DNA from: Oceanobacillus massiliensis str. N'diop
Lineage (GTDB): Bacteria > Bacillota > Bacilli > Bacillales > Amphibacillaceae
Assembly (NCBI RefSeq): GCF_000285495.1
Contig: NZ_HE610976.1
Coordinates: 325,256-389,255, forward strand
Direction of reading: 5' to 3'
Length of the DNA stretch: 64,000 bases
Part shown: piece by piece, positions 1-7,999 of the stretch
Layout: every line of letters begins with the position of its first letter
Position numbering within the stretch: position 1 is the first letter of the stretch
The notes under the pieces: model-generated
The model's database searches: none
What the model was told of the DNA's origin: nothing
What the model saw: the letters and a program-made list of their open reading frames with translations, nothing else
Made by a program: the position numbers and the translations under genes

Positions 1-686
1 CGGCCGATTTCCGCTCCGGACAGTCGCTTTCCGCGGGCAACGCTTCAGCTTCCTCAGAAGCAAAACCGGCTTCTTGCGGGATCTTCACCTGTTGCTTTTC
101 CCGCTGGAGTCGACTGCCCTGCGCTCCAATCCATCAGCTTAATAATTGAATATAAAAATTGATTCAGAAAAACCCAATCATAGCGGAGGGAATACACGGA
201 GACTCCTTGAAATTGCATCCGCAATTTCTGCGTGCGATGTCTTGCTGACGCAGCCTTCCTTGTCCTGCGGGAAAGCGAAGACGATGAGACCCCACAGGGA
301 GCGTTCTTTGCGAGTGAGGAGGCTCATCGCGAGCCCGCTGAAAGCGCAGTGTATTTCCGGAGTGGCAATTACCACACCATAATTTCTATAAACAATTGAC
401 AGAGCAGCATAAATAATGAGGAAATTCACTTTGGCTATTTTGTCTTTAGAAAATACGAAGGCGCTAAGACCCCACTAGATGCACCTGCGTCTGCCAGTAA
501 CGCTTCGAAGCTGGCTTCCTCGGTGGAAGGGAACAAGGAAGCAATCGCAAGTACTAACGCGAGCCCGCGGAAAGCGCAGTATTTCCGGAGTACGGATAAA
601 GCACCAATGATTTCTAATTATGTCGCAGTTTTTATCAAATACAGAGTTAGACATAACAACAATACTTACGAAAAGAGCCTATAAAA
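1..686. repeat. Composite GC-rich intergenic repeat, copy A
   Basis: This gene-free stretch consists of short modules that recur at 39.2-39.8 kb and 46.5-47.6 kb. The first module (about 1-150) runs from GGCCGATTTCCGCTCC to GACTGCCCTGCGCTCC, and its ends are inversely similar, so it can fold back. A second (about 187-366) runs from a CGGAGGGAATACAC-like start to GTGTATTTCCGGAG. A third, more decayed one follows at about 455-600. The element ends near 685 with the sequence CTTACGAAAAGAGCC, which also closes the copy at 47.6 kb. Open frames here have no ribosome sites and follow the repeat structure, so I call none of them a gene. The left end may continue outside the window. Confidence 0.85.
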
Positions 687-715
687 ATAACGTTAGTTAT
701 ATGTGCTCCTTTTAT

Positions 716-784
716 TTAAATTAATGAAAGTATAAATCCAATCACTACAATTGCACCGATAATCATTAAAATTGTACGAACCAT
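716..784 (-). CDS. Very small hydrophobic membrane peptide, 22 aa
   Basis: A 22-residue peptide that is almost entirely one hydrophobic segment: a short start (MVRT), then Ile/Val/Leu/Gly residues and a final SLI. The start at 784 is chosen because the strong site AAAGGATGA lies 7 bases upstream. The in-frame ATG nine bases earlier (793) has that site directly against it. It probably sits in the cytoplasmic membrane as a single helix. Such tiny membrane proteins are common in Bacillaceae and poorly known, and I do not recognise the family. It stands alone between the repeat and the AEC transporter gene. It could also be a chance frame, but the ribosome site argues against that. Confidence 0.5.
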   Translation of the reverse strand: MVRTILMIIGAIVVIGFILSLI

Positions 785-865
785 GTTATTCATCCTTTCC
801 TGCTGCAGAATATTTTCGTCTGATATTTCTATGGTACCCGAATTACCAGCACTAAAAACATTCGT

Positions 866-1762
866 CTAGGAAAGCAGATTCAACAGAATTGTTAATGTGA
901 CAATACTAGTTACAGTAGAAATAAACGTAATACTGGAAACCAGCTCCGGCTCTGTATCAAATTCGATGGCGTACATCGTCGTTGTTGCAGCGGTCGGCAT
1001 TGCCGAGATAATAATAAGCACAGTAGCAATAATAGGATCCATATCAATCATCAGAACAAATAAAAATGCTATGAGCGGTGCAACGATCATTTTCAAAGTG
1101 ACGGCAGATAGGACAACCTGCCAATTAAGTTTCAAACCGGTAATCGAACCCAGCTGCATACCAAGCATTATCATCATGACCGGGATAGCCGCGTTCCCAA
1201 CCATCGATAGCGTTGAATGCACCGATTCCGGCACACCTATGGAGAAGTATTGAAAAACAAAAGCCAGTATTGCTGCATAGGTTGTTGGCATTTTCAGGAT
1301 ATTTTCAATTGCACGTCTCATGCCATTTGTACTCCTGGAAGCATAGTAAATGCCGAAAAAGTTATTCTGCAATGCTTGGACAACCATAATAAATATCGCA
1401 TATGGCAACGCTGCATTTCCTACACTGTACAGAACGACAGGCAGACCATAGTTACCGGAGTTCATAAATCCTGTTGCCAGAATGGAAGCACTCTCCGTAT
1501 TTGGCCCCCATTTGAAAATTTTGGCCAGAATCTTGTTCAATAGGACCATGATATAGAATAATACGAACATATAGACCAGAATAATCACAAATCCGCTATC
1601 AAACTCTGCCTCATATAATGTCACAAACACTAATGCAGGAGACAATATGTACAGTGAAACGGCTGAAACGGATTTCACATCAAGCACTCGAATGCGCTGC
1701 AGCACAAAACCGGAAGCGAAGACCGCCATGAGAGGTATGATTACATTTAAAAATAGGCTCAT
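866..1762 (-). CDS. AEC (auxin efflux carrier) family transporter
   Basis: A 298-residue integral membrane protein of the AEC/Mem_trans family, whose bacterial members export or exchange organic acids such as malate or malonate. The protein is hydrophobic throughout, with about ten membrane segments in two halves. The family's central motif, GFMNSGNYGLP, begins near residue 98, and a proline/glycine-rich broken helix (MPTAATTTMYA) lies near the C-terminus. I start at the ATG at 1762 because GGAG lies nine bases upstream; the frame extends five codons further to a TTG without a site. It is monocistronic. The substrate cannot be read from the sequence. Confidence 0.85.
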   Translation of the reverse strand: MSLFLNVIIPLMAVFASGFVLQRIRVLDVKSVSAVSLYILSPALVFVTLYEAEFDSGFVIILVYMFVLFYIMVLLNKILAKIFKWGPNTESASILATGFMNSGNYGLPVVLYSVGNAALPYAIFIMVVQALQNNFFGIYYASRSTNGMRRAIENILKMPTTYAAILAFVFQYFSIGVPESVHSTLSMVGNAAIPVMMIMLGMQLGSITGLKLNWQVVLSAVTLKMIVAPLIAFLFVLMIDMDPIIATVLIIISAMPTAATTTMYAIEFDTEPELVSSITFISTVTSIVTLTILLNLLS

Positions 1763-2402
1763 TCCCAACATCTCCAAACCAATAAATTATCATTAGTTTA
1801 ACATATGGCATCAATCATCAGGAATTTATATTTTCAGACAGGATATGACGATTCGGAATATAACTTGACAATAATTATCGGATATGAGATTATAGACTAG
1901 TTAATAAAGTAACATTAAGTGATCTGGCATTCTACAGTGTTTTTGAAGATGCTTATTCACACTGGCGCGACTAAGGGGTCGCAAGGACGTAAGAGCAGGT
2001 AGGGCTTGCGTTGCTTAAGTTTAGAAAACAAGGAAAAGCTTCAAGCTAATTTAGCGATCAACAGACTGAAATATGACCGAAGCAATATCGGGCGCCGGCA
2101 AAGGATGTCTCAGAAGTCGCAATTGCTAAAAAGCTTTCAACCAGTGGAACATGTACCGCGGTTAAGTGAAATTTAAATGCTAAAATTTCCCACCCGATTC
2201 AATCGGGGTTAATAAAAAATAAAATATCTTATGTGTTACTTTTAAAACAAAGGGGTACTCTTTTAAGTAGGGGTGCCCCTTTTCCAATTACATATCAGCA
2301 AGGGCGCGACATATCGCAGCCACTTGCATTGCTCTTTGAGAAAACAGCCTAAAATAATGAATGAAGCTACTGTTTTACTTCAATATGAAAGAAGGAAAAA
2401 AC
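1763..2402. other. Unassigned 640-bp intergenic stretch with promoter-like and hairpin elements
   Basis: No convincing gene. A perfect TTGACA lies at 1865-1870, with a poor -10 (GATTAT) 17 bases on. Between 1900 and 2240 there are several short hairpins, for example GCGACT/GGTCGC near 1977-1992 and ACCCGATT/ATCGGGGT near 2192-2209. A strong terminator follows at 2249-2283. This would fit a transcript of about 380 bases, but it matches no RNA class I know. One frame stays open for about 57 codons from about 2012 without a start codon or ribosome site, so a decayed gene is also possible. Confidence 0.4.
2249..2283 (+). terminator. Rho-independent terminator upstream of cvfB
   Basis: A 12-bp stem AAAGGGGTACTC/GGGTGCCCCTTT, with two G-T pairs, closes a 10-base loop and is followed by TTTT. 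It lies 120 bases before cvfB, with no coding gene upstream on this strand. It therefore ends a non-coding transcript or acts as an attenuator. Confidence 0.7.
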
Positions 2403-3257
2403 ATGAACACACTTGTTACAGGAACAATCCAGACCATGACAGTCAATCGCAAAATCGATACAGGCTACGTACTAGAGGCGGATGGGCAAGAAGCCTTATT
2501 GCACCACAATGAAACAGAGAACGAACTGGAGGTTGAACAGCAGATTGAGGTATTCCTTTACAATGACAAAAAAGGAAATATCGTTGCAACTGCAGCCCTT
2601 CCAGAGATCGTGATGGATGAATATGGCTGGGCAGAGGTGGTGGAAGTCATACCGCGTCTTGGAGCATTTGTATCGATCGGCACATCAAAGGATATGCTCG
2701 TCTCCAAAGATGACCTGCCCCTTTTCGAAAGTGTTTGGCCACGGCCTGGTGATAAACTGTTCGTTACCCTTGGAAGAGATCAAAAAGGGAAACTTCTCGC
2801 AATCCCGGCAACAGAAGGTATCGTCGCCAGAGAAGTAGAAGCGGCACCGGAAGAACTGCTGAAACAGAACATAAGCGGAACCATCTATTATACCGATAGG
2901 GAAGGCTCTGCAATGATTACAACAAATAATTACCGCGGTTTCATTCACCAGTCTGAGCGTAAAGCAGAACCAAGAATTGGTGAATTCGTTGAAGGCAGAG
3001 TAATTGCCGTAAAGGACGATGGTTCCATTAATGTTTCGCTTCTTCCATTAAAGCAGGACAGCATGAATGCCGATGCAGAAGCAATCCTAAATCACCTGGA
3101 GGCAAATGGCGGTGTCATTCCTTTTAGTGATAAAAGTGATCCAGAAGAAATCCGCGGTACCTTCCAAATAAGCAAGGCCGCCTTCAAGCGTGCGTTAGGA
3201 AGATTATTAAAGGAAGGCAAAATCGAACAACGTGATGGGAATACCTATCTAAAATAA
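2403..3257 (+). CDS. cvfB: S1-domain RNA-binding protein CvfB (YitL)
   Basis: A 284-residue cytoplasmic protein of the CvfB/YitL family. These proteins carry tandem S1-like OB folds and a C-terminal winged helix. They bind RNA and in Staphylococcus aureus affect virulence gene expression. The N-terminal S1-like domain starts TGTIQTMTVNRKIDTGYVL. A clear S1 domain covers about residues 145-220 (GTIYYTDREGSAMITTNNYRG region). The winged-helix tail includes GTFQISKAAFKRALGRLLKEG. The start at 2403 has GAAGGA seven bases upstream; the longer frame from 2361 lacks a site. Family assignment is secure; the RNA targets are unknown. Confidence 0.93.
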   Translation: MNTLVTGTIQTMTVNRKIDTGYVLEADGQEALLHHNETENELEVEQQIEVFLYNDKKGNIVATAALPEIVMDEYGWAEVVEVIPRLGAFVSIGTSKDMLVSKDDLPLFESVWPRPGDKLFVTLGRDQKGKLLAIPATEGIVAREVEAAPEELLKQNISGTIYYTDREGSAMITTNNYRGFIHQSERKAEPRIGEFVEGRVIAVKDDGSINVSLLPLKQDSMNADAEAILNHLEANGGVIPFSDKSDPEEIRGTFQISKAAFKRALGRLLKEGKIEQRDGNTYLK

Positions 3258-3275
3258 AGTCGTCATCCACAAAAT

Positions 3276-3316
3276 AAAAAAACGCAGAATCTGATTAAAG
3301 ATACTGCGTTTTTTTA
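3276..3316. terminator. Bidirectional terminator between cvfB and the 94-aa membrane protein gene
   Basis: The stem AAAAACGCAG/CTGCGTTTTT has A-rich and T-rich flanks on both sides, so it can end transcripts from either direction. It lies between two convergent genes. Confidence 0.88.
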
Positions 3317-3348
3317 CATCCTGTTATGCCAGGCAGTCACTTGCCTGA

Positions 3349-3633
3349 TTATGCATTCACATTTTTATAAGAATCTAATATGGATGTGATGACAAATCCG
3401 ATTGCCGCTGCAAACAAAGCTGCAATCCCCCAGCCGCCAAATCCGGCACCAAGCAAATCAACTTTTGGAGCTAGTGAAGCAACCAATACGAGCAATAGGC
3501 CAACGATAGCTAAAAAGAAGCTTGGATAATAGGAAGACTGTGATTCTTTTGAACTTTTGTTAACAAGAACAATATTTACAACAACGTTAATTGCCGTCAA
3601 AATTGCCCCGATAGTCAATACTGCCTCTATCAT
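3349..3633 (-). CDS. Small membrane protein of unknown function, 94 aa
   Basis: A 94-residue protein with three predicted membrane helices. One lies at the N-terminus (EAVLTIGAILTAINVVVNIV), followed by a short Ser/Lys loop (NKSSKESQSSYY). Then come FFLAIVGLLLVLVASLAP and a Gly/Ala-rich third helix ending in SILDSY. I start at the ATG at 3633 because AGAGGTGA lies five bases upstream; the longer frame starts with GTG inside that site. It is monocistronic, ending at the shared terminator with cvfB. I do not recognise the family. Confidence 0.7.
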   Translation of the reverse strand: MIEAVLTIGAILTAINVVVNIVLVNKSSKESQSSYYPSFFLAIVGLLLVLVASLAPKVDLLGAGFGGWGIAALFAAAIGFVITSILDSYKNVNA

Positions 3634-3758
3634 GGAATTCACCTCTATAATAATAAATTACACTACTTATAGTCTACAATTGAAAGGTTCCAAAGTCAAT
3701 CTGATAATTGTATTTCCCCTGGTATAAACGTTCAGCAGCATGCCATTTCATCCTGTTG

Positions 3759-3953
3759 CTACTTTGCAGCTATTCTGCCGACTTGCCCATCTTCCAGACG
3801 AACCTTTATTCCATGTGGATGAAATTCAGATTTAGTGAGTAAATCTTTTACAATTCCGCTAGTAGTTATTCCTGTTCGCTGGTCTTTCTTCAATATGATG
3901 TCGACCTCCAGACCAGGGTGAACATTCTTTCTATATCTTCCATCAACTGCCAT
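3759..3953 (-). CDS. ywbE: YwbE family protein
   Basis: A 64-residue protein that matches the YwbE (DUF2196) family over its whole length. The typical core has the form GxxVxIxxKxDQRTGxxTxGxVxxxLT followed by HPHGIKVRLxDGxVGR. The fold is probably a small beta barrel; its role is unknown. GGAGATAGAATA in front of the ATG is a good ribosome site. It is a single gene between a small membrane protein and a divergent oligopeptidase. Confidence 0.9.
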   Translation of the reverse strand: MAVDGRYRKNVHPGLEVDIILKKDQRTGITTSGIVKDLLTKSEFHPHGIKVRLEDGQVGRIAAK

Positions 3954-4132
3954 TATTCTATCTCCAATCCATTTAATTATTCCTTTGACTGACTATCTAA
4001 TCATACCATTCAGCATATAAATCTCAACTTGTCTTACGAATATTACTGAAAAAAGTTTTATCATATTAAAAGGAATATACGATCGTTAGTCGAATTAGTT
4101 AAAGTGCACTACATATATCAAGGGGGATTATG

Positions 4133-5830
4133 ATGTTAAAATTTGAAGATTATCCATATGCAAGACCAGAACTAAAGACAGAACAAGAGAGATTCCAAAT
4201 TCTTTTAAAGAAATTTACCGATTCGCAATCGGCTGTAGAAGCAACGGAAGCAATCAAGGAAATAAACGTGTTCCGCAGCAGGCTGGATACCTTATTTAAC
4301 CTTGTCTATATCCGTGCCTCGATTGATACAAAAGATGAATACTATCAACAGGAACGCGATTACTTTGATGATATAGAGCCTGAGATTAAGGCCATGAACA
4401 CCGAATTCTATAAAGAACTCGTAAAATCATCTTATCGCGAAGAACTCGAAAGGCAATTCAATTCCCAACTATTCCAGATTGCTGATTTCGAGATCAAATC
4501 CTTCTCACCGGAAATCATCAGCCTGCTGCAAAAAGAGAATAAATTATCTTCCGAGTATTCCAAGCTGGTCGCCTCAGCCGAGGTTGAATTCCAAGGCAAA
4601 ACATATACATTGGCACAGCTTGCTCCATTTGCACAGAGCGAAGACAGAGAGACTCGGAAACAGGCAGTTACCGCCAGTGCGGGGTTCTTCGAAGACAATG
4701 GCGATACATTTGACTCCATTTATGACCAACTCGTAAAGACACGTCATGAAATTGCCCTGAAACTTGGCTATAAGAATTTTGTAGAGGTAGGCTATCTGCG
4801 GATGCTGCGAATCGATTACAATGCAGAGATGGTCGATGTATTCCGGAAACAAGTCCGGGACTATGTAGTTCCTCTTGCTACAAAGCTGTATGAAAAACAA
4901 GCGGAACGTATTGGTGTTGACTCCTTCAAATTCTATGATGAAAACTTTAAATTTAAAAGCGGTAATGCCAAGCCTAAAGGATCACCGGATTGGATTATCG
5001 ATAATGGCAAAAAAATGTATGAAGAGCTATCAGATGAAACCAATGCATTTTTCCATTTTATGCTTGAACGGAATCTACTGGATCTTGAAGCGAAAAAAGG
5101 AAAAGAAGCTGGTGGTTACTGCACATTTATCGGTGACTATGAAGCACCATTTATTTTTGCGAACTTTAATGGCACCTCTGGTGATGTAGATGTACTGACA
5201 CATGAAGCCGGTCATGCATTCCAGGCATATTCCAGCCGTCATATCGGAATACCGGAATATATATTTCCAACAAGTGAATCCGCAGAAATCCATTCCATGA
5301 GCATGGAATTTTTCACATGGCCATGGATGGAGCTCTTCTTTACGGATGATGCCGATAAATACAAGTACTCCCATCTGGCTGATGGCCTGCAGTTTCTGCC
5401 ATATGGTGTTGCAGTAGATGAATTCCAGCACTTGATTTATGAAAATCCGGATTGGACGCCAAAAGAGCGCAAGGACGCTTGGAAAAGGCTTGAGGAAATC
5501 TACTTGCCGCACAGGGACTATGATGGCAACGAATATCTGGAATCCGGAGCATACTGGCAGCGTCAGGGCCACATATTTGATGCGCCTTTCTATTATATCG
5601 ATTACACGCTTGCCCAGATCTGCGCCTTTCAGTTTTGGAAAAAATCACGTGAAGATCACCAGACAGCATGGGAAGACTATCTAAATCTGTGTAAATTAGG
5701 AGGATCAAGACCGTTCCTCGGCCTTGTAGAAGCAGCCGGCCTCCGCTCGCCATTTGAAGAAGGTACCGTCGAGTCCGTTATCGCAACCATTGAAGACTGG
5801 CTCGAATCGGTGGATGATAAATCACTGTAA
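4133..5830 (+). CDS. M3 family oligoendopeptidase
   Basis: A cytoplasmic zinc metallopeptidase of about 565 residues, in the oligoendopeptidase F-like branch of family M3. It degrades short peptides taken up by the cell or left by proteases. The zinc site HEAGH is at residues 358-362 (counted from 4130), and the third ligand is probably the Glu of SAEIHSMSMEF about 24 residues later. Two ATGs overlap at 4130 and 4133; AGGGGG at 4121-4126 is better spaced for the second. A hairpin terminator follows directly, so it is a single-gene unit. It fits with the two peptide importers in this window, whose products it could hydrolyse. Confidence 0.92.
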   Translation: MLKFEDYPYARPELKTEQERFQILLKKFTDSQSAVEATEAIKEINVFRSRLDTLFNLVYIRASIDTKDEYYQQERDYFDDIEPEIKAMNTEFYKELVKSSYREELERQFNSQLFQIADFEIKSFSPEIISLLQKENKLSSEYSKLVASAEVEFQGKTYTLAQLAPFAQSEDRETRKQAVTASAGFFEDNGDTFDSIYDQLVKTRHEIALKLGYKNFVEVGYLRMLRIDYNAEMVDVFRKQVRDYVVPLATKLYEKQAERIGVDSFKFYDENFKFKSGNAKPKGSPDWIIDNGKKMYEELSDETNAFFHFMLERNLLDLEAKKGKEAGGYCTFIGDYEAPFIFANFNGTSGDVDVLTHEAGHAFQAYSSRHIGIPEYIFPTSESAEIHSMSMEFFTWPWMELFFTDDADKYKYSHLADGLQFLPYGVAVDEFQHLIYENPDWTPKERKDAWKRLEEIYLPHRDYDGNEYLESGAYWQRQGHIFDAPFYYIDYTLAQICAFQFWKKSREDHQTAWEDYLNLCKLGGSRPFLGLVEAAGLRSPFEEGTVESVIATIEDWLESVDDKSL

Positions 5831-5837
5831 ATCAGCT

Positions 5838-5873
5838 AGGGCAGCTATTCCAATTGGAGAGCTGCTCTTTGTT
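5838..5873 (+). terminator. Terminator of the M3 oligopeptidase gene
   Basis: The stem AGGGCAGCT/AGCTGCTCT (one G-T pair) is followed by TTGTTT, eight bases after the stop codon. Confidence 0.7.
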
Positions 5874-5949
5874 TATGGAAGCGCCTATTCGCACAACCAT
5901 AAATACTTATGCTAGAATGGGTTTAAACTACATAACAAAGGAGATTGTC

Positions 5950-6735
5950 ATGTCATACAAAGTACTTTTTTTGGATATAGATGGAACGATACTGAAACCG
6001 GATCATACATATACGGCATCAACCAAGGAAGCTATCCAGCAGGTGAAGGATAATGGAGTGGAAGTCTTTATTGCAACCGGCAGACCGCTTATCGAGGTAA
6101 AGGAACTTGCCAAGGAGCTAAATGTAGAATCGTTTATTGGCTATAATGGTGCATATGCCGTCTATCAGGAGAAAACGGTTATCGACGAACCGATTGGCGA
6201 AAGTCCTGTAAGGGAATTTCTGAACATAGCGAATGAAAATGGCAATGAGTTGGTACTTTATACGAAAGACAGGAATTACTATACATCTTTGGAGCATCCA
6301 TTTGTGAAGAACTTCAATCAGCTTTTTCAATTGAAGCAGAATTCCTTGTACAAGGATGATGTTGCCGACCAGATCATTGGAGCGACTGCACTGAATCTTG
6401 AACCGGCACAGGTTCCTTTATATGAGATCAACGAAGACATCCGAATGTCACAGGTGAATATTGAAGGAGCGACAATGGCCTATGATATCATCCGAAAAAG
6501 CGTGAATAAAGGAGAAGCCGTAACGAAAATCCTCAAAAGGTTAAATATCCCTAAGGAACAGGCAATTGCCTTCGGTGATGGGATGAATGATAAAGAAATG
6601 CTGCAGGCCGTTGGAGAAAGTTTTGCAATGGGCAATGCCAGTCCGGAATTGTTCCAATTTGCCAAACATCGAACAACATCTGTATCCGACTCCGGGATTT
6701 TTAATGGCCTAAAGAAGCTTGGAATGGTGGATTAG
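5950..6735 (+). CDS. HAD superfamily Cof-type phosphatase
   Basis: A 261-residue hydrolase of HAD subfamily IIB (Cof type). These enzymes remove phosphate from sugar phosphates, flavin or PLP-type substrates in the cytoplasm. The nucleophile motif DIDGT is at residues 9-13. ATGRP at about 43-47 gives the motif II Thr/Ser region. The C-terminal acid motif is GDGMNDKEML. A C2B cap lies between. The start at 5950 has AAAGGAG eight bases upstream; the frame extends to 5854 without a ribosome site. The substrate cannot be told from sequence alone. Confidence 0.9.
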   Translation: MSYKVLFLDIDGTILKPDHTYTASTKEAIQQVKDNGVEVFIATGRPLIEVKELAKELNVESFIGYNGAYAVYQEKTVIDEPIGESPVREFLNIANENGNELVLYTKDRNYYTSLEHPFVKNFNQLFQLKQNSLYKDDVADQIIGATALNLEPAQVPLYEINEDIRMSQVNIEGATMAYDIIRKSVNKGEAVTKILKRLNIPKEQAIAFGDGMNDKEMLQAVGESFAMGNASPELFQFAKHRTTSVSDSGIFNGLKKLGMVD

Positions 6736-6760
6736 TTATCCCGACTTCATCAAAGCAGCT

Positions 6761-6846
6761 AAAAAGCAAAGCCTTCACGAGTTGTACCCTGAATGTCAGC
6801 GTTAAAATCTGACTTATCAGGGGTACACCATGGCTTTGCTTTTTTT
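6761..6846. terminator. Long bidirectional hairpin between HAD and chromate transporter genes
   Basis: The outer stem AAAAAGCAAAGCC/GGCTTTGCTTTTT encloses an inner stem GTACCCTGA/TCAGGGGTAC and a TCAG/CTGA top. It has A and T runs at both ends and separates two convergent genes. It is unusually long for a simple terminator. Confidence 0.8.
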
Positions 6847-6867
6847 CATAAGATTTCCGGATTCGAA

Positions 6868-7395
6868 TTATAGAAAGAACCCCCCGATAAGCAATGCACC
6901 AGCAATGACAAAAGCGGGATGGACTTTCCACCTCTCAATCAATAGATAGCTGAGCACTACAATCAGAGCAGTCCTCCAAAGACCAATGCCTTGGTAGGAT
7001 TCGCTGAAAAAATTCCAGGTCATAACGCCTAGCAAGATAGCAATGACCGGCTGAACGAATAGGGTAAGCCGCTTCACTTTTGGAGATTTCTTGTATTTTA
7101 TTAAAATACCGCCAAGCAGGATCATGAGAATCAAAGACGGGGCAACAGTTGCAAAAATACCTGTTATTGACCCAAGTATCCCCCCCATTTCGTAACCAAT
7201 ATAGCCAGCCATTTTTGTGGCGATTGGTCCTGGAAGCGAATTTCCAAGGGCTAACACCTCTCCAAATTCCTGCACCGTCATCCATCCGTATCTCTTAACG
7301 ACTTCATTTTCAACAAGGGGGATAGATGCTGGACCCCCGCCATATCCCAAGACTCCAGGTATAAAGAAGGCTAAAAATATCTGCAGATAGATCAT
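6868..7395 (-). CDS. chrA: Chromate transporter, short-chain subunit 2
   Basis: A 175-residue membrane protein with one CHR domain, the second half of a short-chain chromate/anion transporter. The CHR signature is clear: GYGGGPASIPLVENEV near residue 18 and LGNSLPGPIATKMAGYIGY near residue 50, then four or five hydrophobic helices. It overlaps the stop of the first half by four bases (ATGA), so the two are translationally coupled. In Bacillus subtilis the paired proteins YwrB/YwrA lie beside the Ggt homologue YwrD, as here. That suggests YwrA/B-type function, which may not be chromate export in nature. Confidence 0.88.
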   Translation of the reverse strand: MIYLQIFLAFFIPGVLGYGGGPASIPLVENEVVKRYGWMTVQEFGEVLALGNSLPGPIATKMAGYIGYEMGGILGSITGIFATVAPSLILMILLGGILIKYKKSPKVKRLTLFVQPVIAILLGVMTWNFFSESYQGIGLWRTALIVVLSYLLIERWKVHPAFVIAGALLIGGFFL

Positions 7396-7970
7396 AATCT
7401 ATTACCTTCCTTACTGTCGGACTTAGCATCGGACACTTTTCCCGGAAGTATCAGCGCAATGGTCAGCAATACAGCAATCACAATTCCAGGATGAATGTTT
7501 AACAATTGCAGGAAAATGAACAGAATGACAATCATAAGCAGTGCCTTTGTCCAGCCAAGGCCTTTTCCGGCTTTTGCAATAAATTGCCATGTAAGAACAG
7601 CCATCATCATTCCAACAACCGGCACAACAGCTGCTGTCATTCCCTGCACCCAATCAAACTCACGGATACCGGAAAGCGAGGTCAATAGAACGATCATTAA
7701 AATAATGGTAGGGAACATGGATGCAAGCAAAGCATTAATCATCCCAACAATACCTGCAATACGATACCCGACATACCCTGCCAATTTGGTAGCAATCGGT
7801 CCTGGCAATGTATTGCCGATCGCCAGCATATCACCGAACTCCTCATTGTCCATCCATTTGTAGTTATCGACAACTTCTTTTTGAATAAGGGGTATGGATG
7901 CTGGCCCTCCACCGAAGCCCAGCATTCCAACCCTAAAAAATGCTATAAAAATATTCCATTGAGTTTTCAT
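7392..7970 (-). CDS. chrA: Chromate transporter, short-chain subunit 1
   Basis: A 192-residue single CHR-domain membrane protein, partner of the downstream short ChrA. GFGGGPASIPLIQKEVV near residue 18 and IGNTLPGPIATKLAGYVGY near residue 50 are the family signatures. I start at the ATG at 7970, because GAAGGA lies six bases upstream. The longer frame to 8006 adds only a Lys/Arg-rich tail that overlaps the end of ggt. Short-chain CHR proteins act as heterodimers of opposite membrane topology. It is probably co-transcribed with ggt. Confidence 0.88.
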   Translation of the reverse strand: MKTQWNIFIAFFRVGMLGFGGGPASIPLIQKEVVDNYKWMDNEEFGDMLAIGNTLPGPIATKLAGYVGYRIAGIVGMINALLASMFPTIILMIVLLTSLSGIREFDWVQGMTAAVVPVVGMMMAVLTWQFIAKAGKGLGWTKALLMIVILFIFLQLLNIHPGIVIAVLLTIALILPGKVSDAKSDSKEGNRL

Positions 7971-7999
7971 TTTTTTCCTTCTCATCTTTTTTTCTTTTT

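Noticed and set aside
178-429. Open frames within the composite repeats (also 46.7-47.3 kb and 39.3 kb)
   Set aside because: They follow repeat modules, lack ribosome sites and have no coherent protein features.
2143-2165. T-box-like sequence TGGAAC then ACCGCGG before cvfB
   Set aside because: The match is interrupted by four extra bases, the terminator is about 80 bases away, and cvfB is not an amino acid or tRNA gene.
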